A stretch of 64,000 nucleotides of DNA from Zygaena filipendulae. Taxonomy: Eukaryota > Arthropoda > Insecta > Lepidoptera > Zygaenidae. A model generated the notes under the pieces. That model worked only from the letters and a program-made list of their open reading frames with translations. It was not told where the DNA came from and searched no databases. Below are positions 1 through 11,889 of the stretch, piece by piece; within the stretch, counting starts at the first letter, position 1; each line of letters starts with the position of its first letter. The DNA lies in contig OU015670.1 of assembly GCA_907165275.2 (NCBI GenBank), positions 3,561,501-3,625,500 on the forward strand, given 5' to 3'. The translations under genes were made by a program, and so were the position numbers.

Positions 1-3000
1 CGAACCGCGACTCGCCGTAGTCGGTCTTGCCCTCGGCGCTGCAGTAGGCGCACGCGAACAGCGTGGTGGTCGTCTTGTACGGCGTGGCGTTGGTGTACAT
101 CAGTATCTTTTGGATCTCCTCGATCAGTTTGAACATCCTGTCTTTATCCTCTTCGTTGGGATAGACTGCAGAAAAGAATGCAATTAGTAAAGTGGAAGTT
201 ACTTACGAGCACTAGCTGCTGTGTGTGAACTGCATTACGAATCTAAAAGCGGTGCTAATCAGATGCCATTTTACGTGCGGTGCGAGCCTGTAGAAAACTA
301 ATTTGCAAAACTCTAATTGACAAAATCGACATTCATGCCATTCATGTTCCTGTCAAAAGTTACCCAAAAATTCACCACTTGCGGCCCCCGAGCATAGAAA
401 GCAAAAACTATCACTAAGCTACTAAAGAAGCGATATTCTCCGCTGGAGCTTATAGATGACTAGTTGTGCCCCGCGGTTTCACCCGCGTTAATTTCAGAGT
501 TCCCGCGGGAATTCCGGGATAAAAAGTACCCTATGTGTTAATCTGATGTATAAGCTATATCATTGTAAAGTTCCGTTTCAATCCATCCACTAGTTTTTGC
601 GTGAAAGAGTAACAAACAAACATCCATCCATCCATCCATCCATCCATACATACTTACAAACTTTCGCGTTTATAATATTAAAGTAGGATAGCGGTGTAGG
701 CTGTTGTTGCTGTATGTGTTAGAAAATATCAACTTGAATACAGATTTCTCACTCCATCACACACACACACTGCACGTGTGCACAAAAGCCGGCCGCGTGT
801 AGAAGTTAAATCGGCTCGCTTTAATGGAGTACGTGCCGGGTGGTTCTCGACTCGACTGACCTTCCATGCTGTCCGCTTCGGCGATCTGCTTGAGGTACAT
901 GGCGAGCGTCTTCCTCGGCACGCGGTACGTCTCGGCGGCCTCGAGCCGCGTCATGCGCCCGCCGCGCACCGCCTCCAGCGCCTGCCGGAACTGCGCGCGC
1001 GTGTACTGGCGGTACGGCTTCTTGATGCCCGCGTTGCGCCTCTTGCGCGGCCAGCCGGCGCGCACCACCGGCGGCGGGGTCACCGCGGGACGCGCGGGGG
1101 GAGGCAACGCTGTGAGACAGTAACAAAAAAAAACCTATTCAGGATTCGGGAAAGTCGCTTATCACACCCCAGATGGCCTCAGCATTGACGCTAATACTAA
1201 AATCCAAGATTTTTTATATATCTACACTTTAATAATAATAATCTTTTATTACCAATAACACCTAATTAATAATTAATTAAGGAAACGTTGCAAAACTAGG
1301 AATTGAACTATTTAAAGTAAAACAAACTCAAAGTTGATAAATAACAGAAATGATGATACCCTTCTGCTATTTTAACGACATTGTGTTGTTCAGTTCATTG
1401 CTTTCTGTTCTCCCGTTCATTAACTATTTTATGTTTTACTGTTCAAATGTATGTCAAGTTTGTCCAGTCTATTTTTAAATTGATTAACTGTTATGTGAAA
1501 AACTATAAAAGAAAGGGCTTTCGCGTAATTTCTGACGAGTCCGACTAGCATTGGAAATTGCCTTTTCACACATAGATATTAACTAGATTCGCCCTGTGCG
1601 CGAGCTGCGAGCAGCTCGCGGGGCTTGGTCGCTCTGTGCCCGGTTGCCCCCCATTGACCTCTATTTGTTCGAGCACCCCCCACCTGACTCTTTTAGTTTC
1701 GGAGATAATCGAGTTTGAATTTTGTTCGGCGGCCATGATTTTTTCCGCCATTTTGAAAAAAAAGTTTCACTATTGAAATTTGCCCAAGGTGTGGATCAAA
1801 CTTTGTAAGTAACAGTTTTACTTTTGATGGATAGTTTCGGTGGGCAGTCAATTCACTACCTGATGAGGAGCAGGAACCGAAGATGTCACGGTTTTCCCAC
1901 AATCACAGAAACCTCCTTTCCACATCTTAAATACATTATATCGACCTAGAGATGCTCCTTCTGGGAGAACAATTATGCTTAACTTTTTTTCGCCAGCCAT
2001 TTCGAATCCGTCCGCCATCTTGGAATTATTTATATGCCGATAGAAGAAGATAGTGCACCACCAACTGTACAATTTTTTTTTCAATACCCACGGTCGATAG
2101 TTTCCGAGCCAGGGCCGAAACAATTTCCCCATACAAACAAATAATGTTCGGCGGCCATCTTGAAAAATGACGCAATCGAAAAACTGATTCGATATTCGGC
2201 ATCAGCGACCCCAAAAACCCCCGGATGCCGAACCTCACCCGGATCGGATCAACTTTTTTTTCGGCCGCCATTTTGAATCCGCCATTTTGGATTTTTACCA
2301 CGCCAGGCGGTTGCCCCCTATTGACCTCTATGACATTTGTTTGAGCACCCCCTACCTGACTCTTTTAGTTTCGGAGATAATCGAGTTTGAATTTTGTTCG
2401 GCGGCCATGTTTTTTTCCGCCATTTTGAAAAAAAAGTTACACTATTGAAATTTGCCCAAGGTGTGGATGAAATTTAGTTAGAAACGTTTTCACTTTCGAT
2501 GGATAGTTTCGGCGGGCAGTCGACTCCCTACCTGATGAGAAGCAGGAATCGAAGATGTCGAGGTTTTCCCATAATCACCGAAACGTCCCCTCTACATGTT
2601 CCATACATTATATCAACCTAGAGATGCTCCTTCTGGGAGAACAATTATGTCAATGAGTGAGTGGTAATCCAGCTTTATATATTATAATATATCAATCTAA
2701 TTCAGATTTAACAATTTTATTCAGATGAAAAATAACAATTTTCTTTGTTTGAGGGCAACCAATGAAGTCGTTGTTTTGTATTGTATACTAGCTATTCCCC
2801 GCAATTTCAACCGCGTGAGTTTCGGAATTCCTGCAGGAACTCCAAAGTAGCCTAATTTACTCCTTATGACAGTGAAAGTCTCGTCAAAATCGGTCCAACC
2901 GTTTCGGAGATTCACCCGCGTGTTTCAGAATTGCTGCAGGAACTCCAAACTCCTTTTATACACAATAACACAACAATAAAGAATTATTTAAAAAAAAAAA

Positions 3001-5237
3001 TGGTGCAAATTTGGTGCAGTCTTTTGGAAGTTATGCGATCACATACACTTTGATGATTCATTATTATTTTTCACCTCAGAGAATATGATTCTCTGAGGTG
3101 AACTCTGGAACCTATAGATGGAAATTAATGACTTACACAAATCCACATCATCGTCGTCCTCCATCAAATATTCAACCTCAAAGTCGCTGTCTTTCGGATC
3201 GTCTTGAAATATATCTGGAAATGAACTCATATATTACAAAAGTTGAAATAGCTAGAGAATCCCTCCACTCCTCCTGTCCAGGGTTCTTAAACAAAGTCGG
3301 AGGGTTTTGTTTTCACTTCACTTCTATAATTCTCACTTGTGCTGTCAGCACTATTGATGAAGTTGTGTATACCCGCATCAGAATAAACATTTATATTTTA
3401 TTTGTGTGAATTTTAGTATGTACCATGTATATAAAAAAGGGTATATTTTCATTTTTCTAGTACTCATAATAAAAACTCTTTGTGTTTTAATGCCCAAACA
3501 TCATATTATTTCAATATATTATACCTTCGGTTGTGTTATATTCAACTGTGCCGGCATCCTCTGTGGTATTGTCATCACCTTGCTCCGCATCACTGTTAGA
3601 TTCTATTTTAACAAACACACTTTCTGCTGTCTTGATGTCGTCCTGTGTGCTCTGTGTGTCCATTGCTGCAAAACAATAGCTATGATAGAGGCACACTCAT
3701 GAACCAATTTCATTACAATATTAAATCTCATTAAAAATCTAGTGATCCGTTTGCTGCAAAGTGAGAGACGAATTACTTTTAAATGGAACTTCAGGAGCAA
3801 TTGAAGTCATTTTTTATTTGTAAGGTTTAAATTCATTAATTTCTTCTGTATAACAATTACTAGTTACTGTCCCCCAGCGATTTTACACATTTGTATTTCG
3901 AGATTCTCTCTACAGAAGCATAAGATAAAAGTATACTATCTGTGTTAGTTTTCTATAAAAGAAGTTTTAGTTTCTGTTCAATAGTTCTAGACAGACACCC
4001 TGCAAACAAACAAATTTCATCTCTATGATATTAGTAAACAAATAGTTACTTCTTCTACCCTTTCAACCATTATTGTTTGATCACATCACATCACCATAAT
4101 ATTCACATTCATAAAATGAACAGGAAGTAGGATACCATTCATAACATAGTCCTTCATCTGTTGTTCTGTTTGGAGGATTAGCTTTTTGAACTTGAACGCA
4201 TCTCGTATGCGAGTCACACATGTATCACATATCTGCTCGTACACATCATCAGTTTCTTCCAGCTGATACCACTGCCAACAAATTATTTTTCAACTATATA
4301 GGTAGGTACATAGCAAAATGGAGGTTTTTCGGTACTTGCACAAATACCAAGCAAACTGTTAGGAGAATATTTATTTATTTATAATTCAGGCGGGCAGTTG
4401 AAGCAACTGATAACTGCCCTTATTCAGTTATCCATTATCATTTTTTATCTTTCAATTGTTTTAAATATTTGTCCAATCTGTTTTTATTGTTGATGTTAGG
4501 GTAAAAATATTATTATATAAATAAACAAAATAACATTTACCATTAGTCGGGGATCTAAATTAAAAAATAATATTAAATAGCTGGTAGAGAAATCATTCAA
4601 TTTGGGCCCAGTACTACTACACTACAATTCGGTAAAGGCATGGCAATAGGATTTATTGGTTCATTAAAATGACCTATGAAGCTGGCTTACTTCAGCTTAT
4701 GGCTAGCAGAAGTTTTTTTTTCAAAGGAATTCAAGGAGTATCCGCGGAAACTCCCAATTTAACGAAAGTATCTGCAGGGAACCGTGTCGCTTCTTACGTC
4801 AATATAGTAAATACTGATAACAAACTATTAATACAAGTTTAAATTTCCATAAGCGAGTGATACTATAATATTTACAAGTAACATACCTAGTTTAAACGGG
4901 TAGCCATAAATAAATAACCTAATAACCTCTAACATTTGTAACAATGGTCATAAACATAAAAGATTTGTGGTTTTAATACATATCATATGATTTCAAATTA
5001 GAAAAATTCAAATTCGGCACCTGGAAAAAACTATGATTCGAAATTCCAAAAATTTTTTTTACTCACAGGGAGCGAAAAGCATTCGGCCACCATTTCGCCG
5101 TAGACTTCTTTAATCCCATCACAAATATTCTCGTTCCACAAGGGCTTTAATTCACCATCTTGAAAACAACACCTGCAAACACCTACAAGCACGTACTTTT
5201 CAGCAGTTTCTTCAGATTTTATTTCCATTTTAGACAT
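1..5237 (-). CDS. ZAD protein with Pipsqueak-type HTH and C2H2-like 3' region (gene 1, 3' end outside window)
   Basis: Predicted nuclear DNA-binding protein. Exons on the minus strand: 5237-5067, 4271-4136, 3665-3525, 3214-3137, 1109-861, 165-1 (continues off the window). Each has AG/GT borders and phases join as 0,1,1,1,1. Start is ATG at 5237 (MSKMEIKSEE). Exon 1 holds the first ZAD cysteine pair (VCRCC), exon 2 the second (CDTCVTRIRD). Exons 3 and 4 are acidic linkers. Exon 5 (249 nt, symmetric phase 1-1) encodes a proline/basic stretch (PRKRR) then about residues 211-251, YTRAQFRQALEAVRGGR through VPRKTLAMYLKQI, a good HTH_psq match. The last exon starts a C-x2-C unit (FACAYC) preceded by ILMYTNATPY, resembling the lead-in to finger 1 of the neighbouring paralogues. 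At least 313 residues are visible. A psq domain beside a ZAD is unusual. Divergent from gene 2. Confidence 0.85.
461..690 (+). repeat. Lepidopteran short interspersed repeat (GAATTCC-core family)
   Basis: Starts CTAGTTGTGCCCCGCGG, carries GCGGGAATTCCGGGATAAAA and a run of CATC units (about 621-647), and ends near TATAATATTA. It lies in the last visible intron of gene 1. The family recurs throughout the window in both orientations and looks like a SINE or the 3' tail of a non-LTR element. Confidence 0.75.
861..1109 (-). other. Pipsqueak HTH cassette exon of gene 1
   Basis: GC-rich single exon (249 nt, 83 codons) with acceptor AG at 1110-1111 and donor GTCAGT at 855-860, phase 1 on both sides. 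It codes for the helix-turn-helix described under gene 1. Because its length is a multiple of three and its phase is symmetric, it could be inserted or skipped without disturbing the frame. Its base composition is much more GC-rich than neighbouring exons. Confidence 0.8.
1632..2650. repeat. Two-copy direct repeat with GGCGGCCAT / CCGCCATTTTGAA motifs
   Basis: About 340 bp beginning GTTGCCCCCCATTGACCTCT at 1639 recurs near 2310. Both copies contain TTCGGAGATAATCGAGTTTG, TTCGGCGGCCATG and a GATGCTCCTTCTGGGAGAAC end (1951 and 2621). A third, shorter GGCGGCCAT block lies between them (2150-2290). It sits in intron 4 of gene 1 and is probably a transposon fragment. No coding sequence is seen. Confidence 0.7.
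2788..2965 (+). repeat. GAATTCC-core interspersed repeat (truncated)
   Basis: ACTAGCTATTCCCCGCAATT start, then TTTCGGAATTCCTGCAGGAA, and a GTCCAACCGTTTCGGAGATT tail. It is a diverged member of the same family as 461-690. Confidence 0.6.
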
Positions 5238-5748
5238 TTTTATAACAAAAATTGCCAAACAAAATTACGCCACACCACGAATCCGTTTCACCAATTGCCA
5301 TTAATGATTTTTAAAGTCCATTTTTAAAAAGATGAAGTTTTTTGGCCAGTGTAGCCACTAGACAAAAGCAATTTTATAATCGATCGACTTGTCTTTGACA
5401 AAAAGAGGACTGTGGAGTGTGAAGTGTGTAGAGCCTTGTGGAGCAGAGAGAGGAGAGAGACCAACCTATGCGACCCTATGTGTGTTCTGTGGCAGAGGCC
5501 AGAGACTGAAGAAATGAAACGTTTGGAGATATTGACATTTTGGCGTACCTACTTGTCTAGTTATTTTGTTGTGTTTTGGCCTGTGGTTTTGGCGTTTACG
5601 ATAGGTACCTACGGAAAGAAAGGTGTTGTGATTTGTAGAGTTCTAGTTGAACGAAACAATTGTGTTGGATACTTAATACAGTGTTATTAAATATGATAAA
5701 TGTATTTTAATTTATAATTATTCGTAGTGAAGTATTTTGAATACGAAA
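5238..5748. promoter_or_regulatory. Divergent promoter region shared by genes 1 and 2
   Basis: This is the 511 bp between the ATG of gene 1 (minus) and the ATG of gene 2 (plus). It must contain both 5' UTRs and probably both core promoters. I see no convincing TATA box. An AATCGATCGACT stretch sits near 5380. A short open frame on the plus strand (5412-5690) shows no protein features and is probably 5' leader. Confidence 0.5.
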
Positions 5749-6893
5749 ATGAGTACCCCAAAAGCAAATGGGCCTATTGTAGATCCAGCTCTATGTAGAT
5801 GCTGTCGGGCTATCAAAAAATGTAGAGTGCTAACAGCAGAATATACCTGGATGGGGCAGAAGGAAACATATGCTGATATGATCATGGACTGCTTTGGTAT
5901 AGTGGTGAGGACACTTTTGTTAAACTTGTTAAGGCAGTGATGTATTCTAGTTGCAAATCCCCACCTTTGGGTTTCAATGCTGCCTGCTGACGACAAATTA
6001 ATGTAAGCCTGAAGGGTTTCTGGACATAAAAACATCATCCAACTAAACTACTTTTTAACACCAAAATACTAAAATATTTAGTCTTAAATAGGTACCAAAA
6101 CTACTTTTCAACACCTAAACATTAATATATATCAGTATTACAGTGTTAAAAAGCAGTCTTGGTCTGATGTTGCAATCCAACCATATGCCTTTCATGTCCA
6201 GGTTTATTGGTTATATTATTATTATTTTTTTTATTAAATATGAATTACTAGCTTTAACATGGTTAACAACCCCTTAAATTTAATTTTTTACTGTTAAGAC
6301 TTACCTACTATGAGAAAAATTATGTGCAATAGGATTTTTTTTTTAAGAAAACTAATTACCTATATAATTATATTAAATAATATAACTATTGTACCTATGT
6401 CACTAGTACATCTAAATTAAATGTGTAATGAAACAGCATTAAGTAGGATTGTAAAATAAATTATTACTGGAAGTTAAAAAATATCTTATTTTGATAATTT
6501 CACTTTACTCATTAATTATTTACTGACTAGTACTACTAGACTTGATTAACTCCAGTTTTTTTAACGATTTAAAATTTAAATAGCTTTATGCAGATAATTG
6601 GTTAATTATAAATGAGATTTCAGATAAGTCTCTGGTTTTTGCAGTTATCTCATGTAGATGAAACAGAGAAGGACTCCGGTGTGTGTGCGACGTGTGTGGT
6701 GCGCCTCCGCGATGCGTCCGCGTTCCGCCACCAAGTGCTACAATGTGAAGAGCTGTTCCTACATTCAAAGCTGGAGGACAAAGATGGTAATTTATTGTAA
6801 TTTGTAACCAATCAATGGTCGCTTTTATATAATTTTACACGCACGCATGCATGTACGCACGCACGTACGCACGCACGCACGCACGCACGCACG

Positions 6894-6963
<70 letters not shown>

Positions 6964-9900
6964 CTAGTATAGCTCTTTTAATTCATATCCTATAAAATAA
7001 AGAATAAAATGTAGAGCGAAAAAGCAACATTTTATTTTAGTTTCAACATCTTAACCAACTATTTTACTATTAATGTGCCAGCCCAGTGTGCTGGGCTACA
7101 GTCTGCGTTTCTCGACATTTTCACTTGCAGCAAAGTAGTACAGGGTAAAATTTACATAATATACATTATACATGTATCACTAAAAATTACAATTAAATTT
7201 TATTGAATAAAGGATTTTTATAAAAAATATGAAAATTCATGATATTCAGAAAACTTCATATAGAACAACAAAATTTATTATGAAAAAATAATTTTCCACC
7301 ATTACTAGAGCAATATATTTTTTTCCTTAAAATTTGTGGTGTTACTTATCGCTAAAGTTAAGTAGAAAGTATAATTATGCATTATTTTTAACATATAATG
7401 CTTTAAATACTTCAGAGAACGATGTTGACGGAGAGAACAAGAGAAAGTTCGATATAGAGCTAAAAATTGAGCCGAAGGACGACTGCAGCGACCACAACTC
7501 AATATGTGATGGTGGTGATCTGAACAACGATGATGTTATATCCGCTGACGCTGAATACTCCACCAATGATGTTGATGGTTAGTGGGAAAATATAATATTT
7601 ACTGCCGAAATCATACACATAACTATAAGGTCCAGTATTTTTAAAAATTGAGATGTTATTGAAAAAGAAAATGGTTCTTAAAAGCTTAAAAAAATTATAA
7701 AGCACTAAGATGAGGAGATTAATTTTCAGATATATTTTAAGTTCTGATCAAGAAAAAAACATCAAAACGATGACTCTGGAAATATGTAAAAAAATTCAAT
7801 ATAGTCAGTTTTATCACAGAATGCTTACTGCTGCTAACTTAAAAAAAATATTTTAAAAAAATAAACAAAATAACTAATAAATAAATAGTATTTAAATTAT
7901 TTTTTTTTTTCGTTTTTGTTCATCGTACATGTAAGAAGGGTAGGCTATAAATACAGATCTCCACTTGCTACGATCCTAACGTGAACAAGTCCTTCACCCG
8001 AAATGATAATCAAACCATCTAAACGTTTCTCCATCTATTTTAACAATTTTAGAATTAATATAAATTTGTATTTCAATACGATTCTATAAAATGACTATTT
8101 GAAATAAATTTTATTGAAGAACTCAGAACAAAGAAAGAAGACAAGATCGACGCTCAGCCACTAGAGAAGCCGTCTCTTAAACGAACCGTCGCCGATGATA
8201 GCGTCTGGTCGGAGTCCGATTCCGATGTTCCGCTGAAGAAGAAAGTCAAGAAGTTATCGCGCAAGAGCAAAACGAAGACATTGAAAAAAAAGAAAGGAGA
8301 ATCAAGCAAGAGTTCTAAAATAAAAAAAGGTTAGACATCTTTTTAAACTAGCTTCCGCTTTTTTATGATGATAACTATTCAATAATATATTTCCCTAAGT
8401 TACTGGCAACTATACATATACCTCCCAAATAAATAGCTATTCCCTGCTATTCCAGCCGCGTCAATTTCGGAACTCCCGCGGTAAATATATTATGTTCCAG
8501 GTACAAATATGCTATAACTATATTTCTAAATCGGTTCAGTATTTCCAAAAATCACGCCACACAACCAAAAGAAAGATATCCTCTAGCAAACCATAATCCG
8601 ACTTTTAATATATCCCTAGTAAGGGCTTAAGCTTTTGTCCTTTTTTTAACTAGGATTCGAGATTAGGGTAATGCTAATGCTCAAAATGTGTAACGGCCGC
8701 ACTTAAGAGTCGACTTTAATGATTTCTTAGTTAAATATAGATTTTTAAAACAATACTGCCGCAATCAGACAAGTTTAATAAATTAATATTAATTGGCATT
8801 TAACTAATGAAGTTACATCTCATTAAATGCCAATTAACATTAATTTCCTGTTTTAAAAATCCATACTTAGTGATATTTCCCTCGCGGTCCCAAATCCCAA
8901 TTCGGGCGGTGAACCTGTACCCATGGTTTAGAACCACTTTTAATACGATTGCAGGTTTTTATCGCAATGTTTCTCTTTGCCGTAAAGTTTGTGACGATCA
9001 ATTCGATTCATACATTGGATCAGAAAAGACCTTAAGAGCATTTAACCCCTTTGAATAAGTGACGAGAATTCTACAGTTGGGCAATCACAGCGTAAATCTG
9101 TACTATATAAGTACTACATCTAATATATGGTATATAAAAATCTCGTGTGTATCACAGTGTTTGTTATCAAACCCCTCCAAAATGCTTTGACCGATTTTTA
9201 TGTTTTTGTTTATATTTGGTAGGTCTGAGAATTCGTCGTAGGCTATTTTCAGAATTTTTTTGGGCAAAATTTTACTTTGGATTCCCTGCGAGAATTCCGA
9301 AACTCAGGTGGGTGAAACCGCGGGGCACAGCTAGTATACTATAATATATTTAAGAGGTAAAGTTTGTGAGTTCGTAACGTCCCGTTGTAGGGGGTAATCT
9401 CTAGATCTATTGGGCCAACTTTGATTTTTTTTCCACTTAGGGAAGCTACGGTAGTCCTGAACGCCAGAGTGACTTACGGTACTTTTTATCCCGAAACTCT
9501 TACGGGAGCTCCGAAATTACCGCGGGTGAAACTGCGAAGGACAGATAATATTATATTTGTTATAGCATGTTACGGGCTCTACCTCATTGCCATAACAACA
9601 TAATAATAAAGACCCTGTTAGATACATGACTGCAAGGGGCCAAATTTAGTATTTGCTAGGGTTGATCTGTCGCCTAAACCGTAACCATAGTATAATGGTT
9701 AAATATTTACGTGAAACTTTTTTTTTTGTGTAATAGGTGCGAGAAGTAGTATCTTTGAAATCTGTCCCAGATGGCTGAAACCCATAGAAGGCCACTGAGA
9801 AGTAAAATTAACCGCTTTGTTTCCCAGGTTCACTAAAGAAATCGTCGCCAAAAGCAGCCAAGAAACAACCGGTGGAGAAGAAGGTCAACTATGACAGAGA

Positions 9901-10945
9901 TCTCGACTGCATGTCCGAGGAGAATCTCCTCACCATCATCGAATTCTCGTACGTTTGTCCCTTCAAGAACAGGCGGAACAACTATTACTGTTTCTACTGC
10001 AAGGACTACTACGCAAAGCCCGAGGACTTGAGAGAGCACACGCTGTCTCATGACACGAGACCGTTCCAACTTCTCATGGGCTACAAGAAAATGCCCAAAG
10101 TCGACATCACCAGGATCGATTGCCGTCTCTGTGATACAAAGATTGATGACTTAACGATCTTCAAGCAGCACATAGACGAGGTTCACGGCAAGAAGATATA
10201 CTTCGAAGCGCCCGACAAGATGTTGCTGTACCGTTTGACGTGGAATGACTTGGTTTGTGTGATGTGCAGTGACGTGTTCGAAGACTTTAACACTTTAAAC
10301 ACACATATGGTGGAGCATTTCAGTAATTACACGTGCGACATTTGCGGCCTCTGCTTCCTGGAGAAGCCGCGGCTCGACGCTCATCTCAAAAGGCACAAGG
10401 ACGACGAACGGCACACGTGCGAAATATGCGGTAAAGTGTTCAAATCGAACCACTACAAAGACATGCACGTGGACATAGTACATAAGAAAAAAGCTATCAT
10501 CCGATGTCCAAAATGCGACGAGTGTTTCATGTCGTACGCGTTGAAGAACAAGCATTTGACTGAAGCCCATGGCCAGAAACGGACATATCCGTGCAATTTA
10601 TGTGACAAAGTCTACAACAGACAGAAGACGTTGACCGAACATCAGAGAAGGAATCATCAGAAAGTGTTAAAGCATCAGTGCGAGTATTGCGACCAGAGAT
10701 TCTATTTGCCCTCGAGGTTGAAGGAACATATAGCCACGCACACTGGCGAGAGGAACTTCCGTTGCGATTACTGTGAGAAGAGTTACCCCAGGCTGAAATC
10801 ACTCCAGTACCACATAAGGACACACACGAACGACAGACGGTACAGGTGTCATATATGCGGTCAAGCATTCATACAAAACGCCAGTTTGAAATCGCACATA
10901 AAAAGCCACCATCCCGAGTGCGACATTGAAGGATGTTACTTTTGA
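5749..10945 (+). CDS. ZAD-C2H2 zinc-finger protein, ten fingers (gene 2)
   Basis: Exons: 5749-5904, 6645-6786, 7416-7577, 8120-8329, 9828-10945, totalling 1788 nt (595 residues). Start ATG is at 5749 ([13 protein letters not shown]). ZAD cysteines are CRCC in exon 1 and [10 protein letters not shown] in exon 2. Exon 3 is acidic and exon 4 is lysine/serine-rich with NLS-like runs ([13 protein letters not shown]). The exon 4 acceptor is a non-CAG site (GAAG), chosen because only it keeps the frame. The last exon carries ten C2H2 fingers from about residue 278. Fingers 1 to 7 have long irregular linkers; 8 to 10 are joined by HTGERNF and HTNDRRY linkers, the classic DNA-binding arrangement. AATAAA occurs at 11655. 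Predicted nuclear transcription factor; target unknown. Confidence 0.9.
6839..6961. repeat. Microsatellite (ACGC)n then (AC)n
   Basis: About 50 bp of ACGC-type tetranucleotides run into more than 60 bp of pure CA dinucleotide. It lies in intron 2 of gene 2, starting 53 nt after the donor at 6787. Confidence 0.95.
8765..8840. repeat. Small inverted repeat
   Basis: TTAATTGGCATTTAA-type sequence near 8787 is mirrored by TTAAATGCCAATTAA near 8824, giving a possible hairpin in intron 4 of gene 2. Probably a relic of a small element. Confidence 0.45.
9110..9340 (-). repeat. GAATTCC-core interspersed repeat
   Basis: Reverse orientation copy ending GGTGAAACCGCGGGGCACAG at about 9332. Starts ATATGGTATATAAAAATCTC and contains ACGCC-type CAAAATGCTTTGACCGATTT. 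Intron 4 of gene 2. Confidence 0.7.
9341..9560 (-). repeat. GAATTCC-core interspersed repeat, second copy
   Basis: Directly follows the copy at 9110. It has AAGTTTGTGAGTTCGTAACG, TACTTTTTATCCCGAAACTC and a GGGTGAAACTGCGAAGGACA end. Same orientation as its neighbour. Confidence 0.65.
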
Positions 10946-11220
10946 ATGTGATCTGTTAAATAGGCCTGTACGGTCGGTTGCAAGAGTCCATACAAAAGTT
11001 AAAGTTTAAAACTGCGTGCATAGTACAGACTACAGAGCTGCGTTCTGTCGAAGGCACTTGCAATATATTAAACTTCACTACATAGTATAGAACAAAGTCG
11101 CTTCTACCTGTCTGTCTGTCCCAGGAAACATTTATGTGATTACCGTTTGTGTTTACTCTGAACCTGAGTGTTCGTTTAGTATTTACTGTAAACAGTTAGT
11201 ATGCATTTCCAACAAAAAGT

Positions 11221-11580
11221 ATACAACGTGTTAATGAATTAACTGAAAACTTGATACACCCCATTTAAAAAAATAAATAATAATATGATTAAAGTATATT
11301 TTATGTCGAAAAAAATTATACTTTAAAAGGTATTCAACATTAGTTTGGAGGTGACCTATCTACAAAATTCCAAGCGCTACGCCCGCGCCTACCGGTTCGA
11401 ATTTTTTTGCTGCGGGCGGCGGCGTACGCGCCAAATATTGTATTATAAATAATTTAGACATGGACATTTAATTAAAAATGAAAAAATATAACCTATATTA
11501 AAACATAGTGCGATCGATTTGCTAGTTGATTCTGAGCAAACTACTTTCTAGAATTCAGTTAATTCATTAACACGTTGTAT
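11221..11580. mobile_element. MITE with 27-bp perfect terminal inverted repeats
   Basis: The left end at 11221-11247 (ATACAACGTGTTAATGAATT...) is matched exactly by the reverse complement at 11554-11580. No coding capacity, 360 bp. It lies 275 bp after the stop of gene 2, so it may be part of that gene's 3' UTR. A second copy lies in gene 5 (33437-33803). Confidence 0.85.
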
Positions 11581-11889
11581 AAGTATTGTATATATCAGTT
11601 ATCTGGTTACCTACTCGTGACCATAGCACAAGTATCAAATTAATTTTCACTGTAAATAAAATGTGTAGATCAATAATAATATTAATAATTTAATATTTAA
11701 ATGAAACTTCAAATGAAACAAAGTCTTCAAATCTCGATGGAAATAAAAGTATTCATCACTACTTATAATGTGAACTTATCGTATTATTGTAAGATGTAGC
11801 GATTGACATTAATAAAATTGTTTAGTTTGTACAAGTTGTTAGTTTCTTTTCACACGTAAAACATAGATTTCCTCAGATCTCCTACCTAG

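Noticed and set aside
621..650. CATC tandem repeat as a CRISPR-like or regulatory array
   Set aside because: A simple tetranucleotide run inside an interspersed repeat. No CRISPR repeat-spacer pattern is present anywhere in the window, as expected for an animal genome.
778..1188. Plus-strand open frame of 136 codons over the psq exon
   Set aside because: It is the antisense of the GC-rich psq coding exon and its translation is arginine/histidine-rich without any domain.
5412..5690. Small gene of 92 codons in the divergent promoter
   Set aside because: It lies where 5' leaders are expected, has no domain and no support beyond openness.
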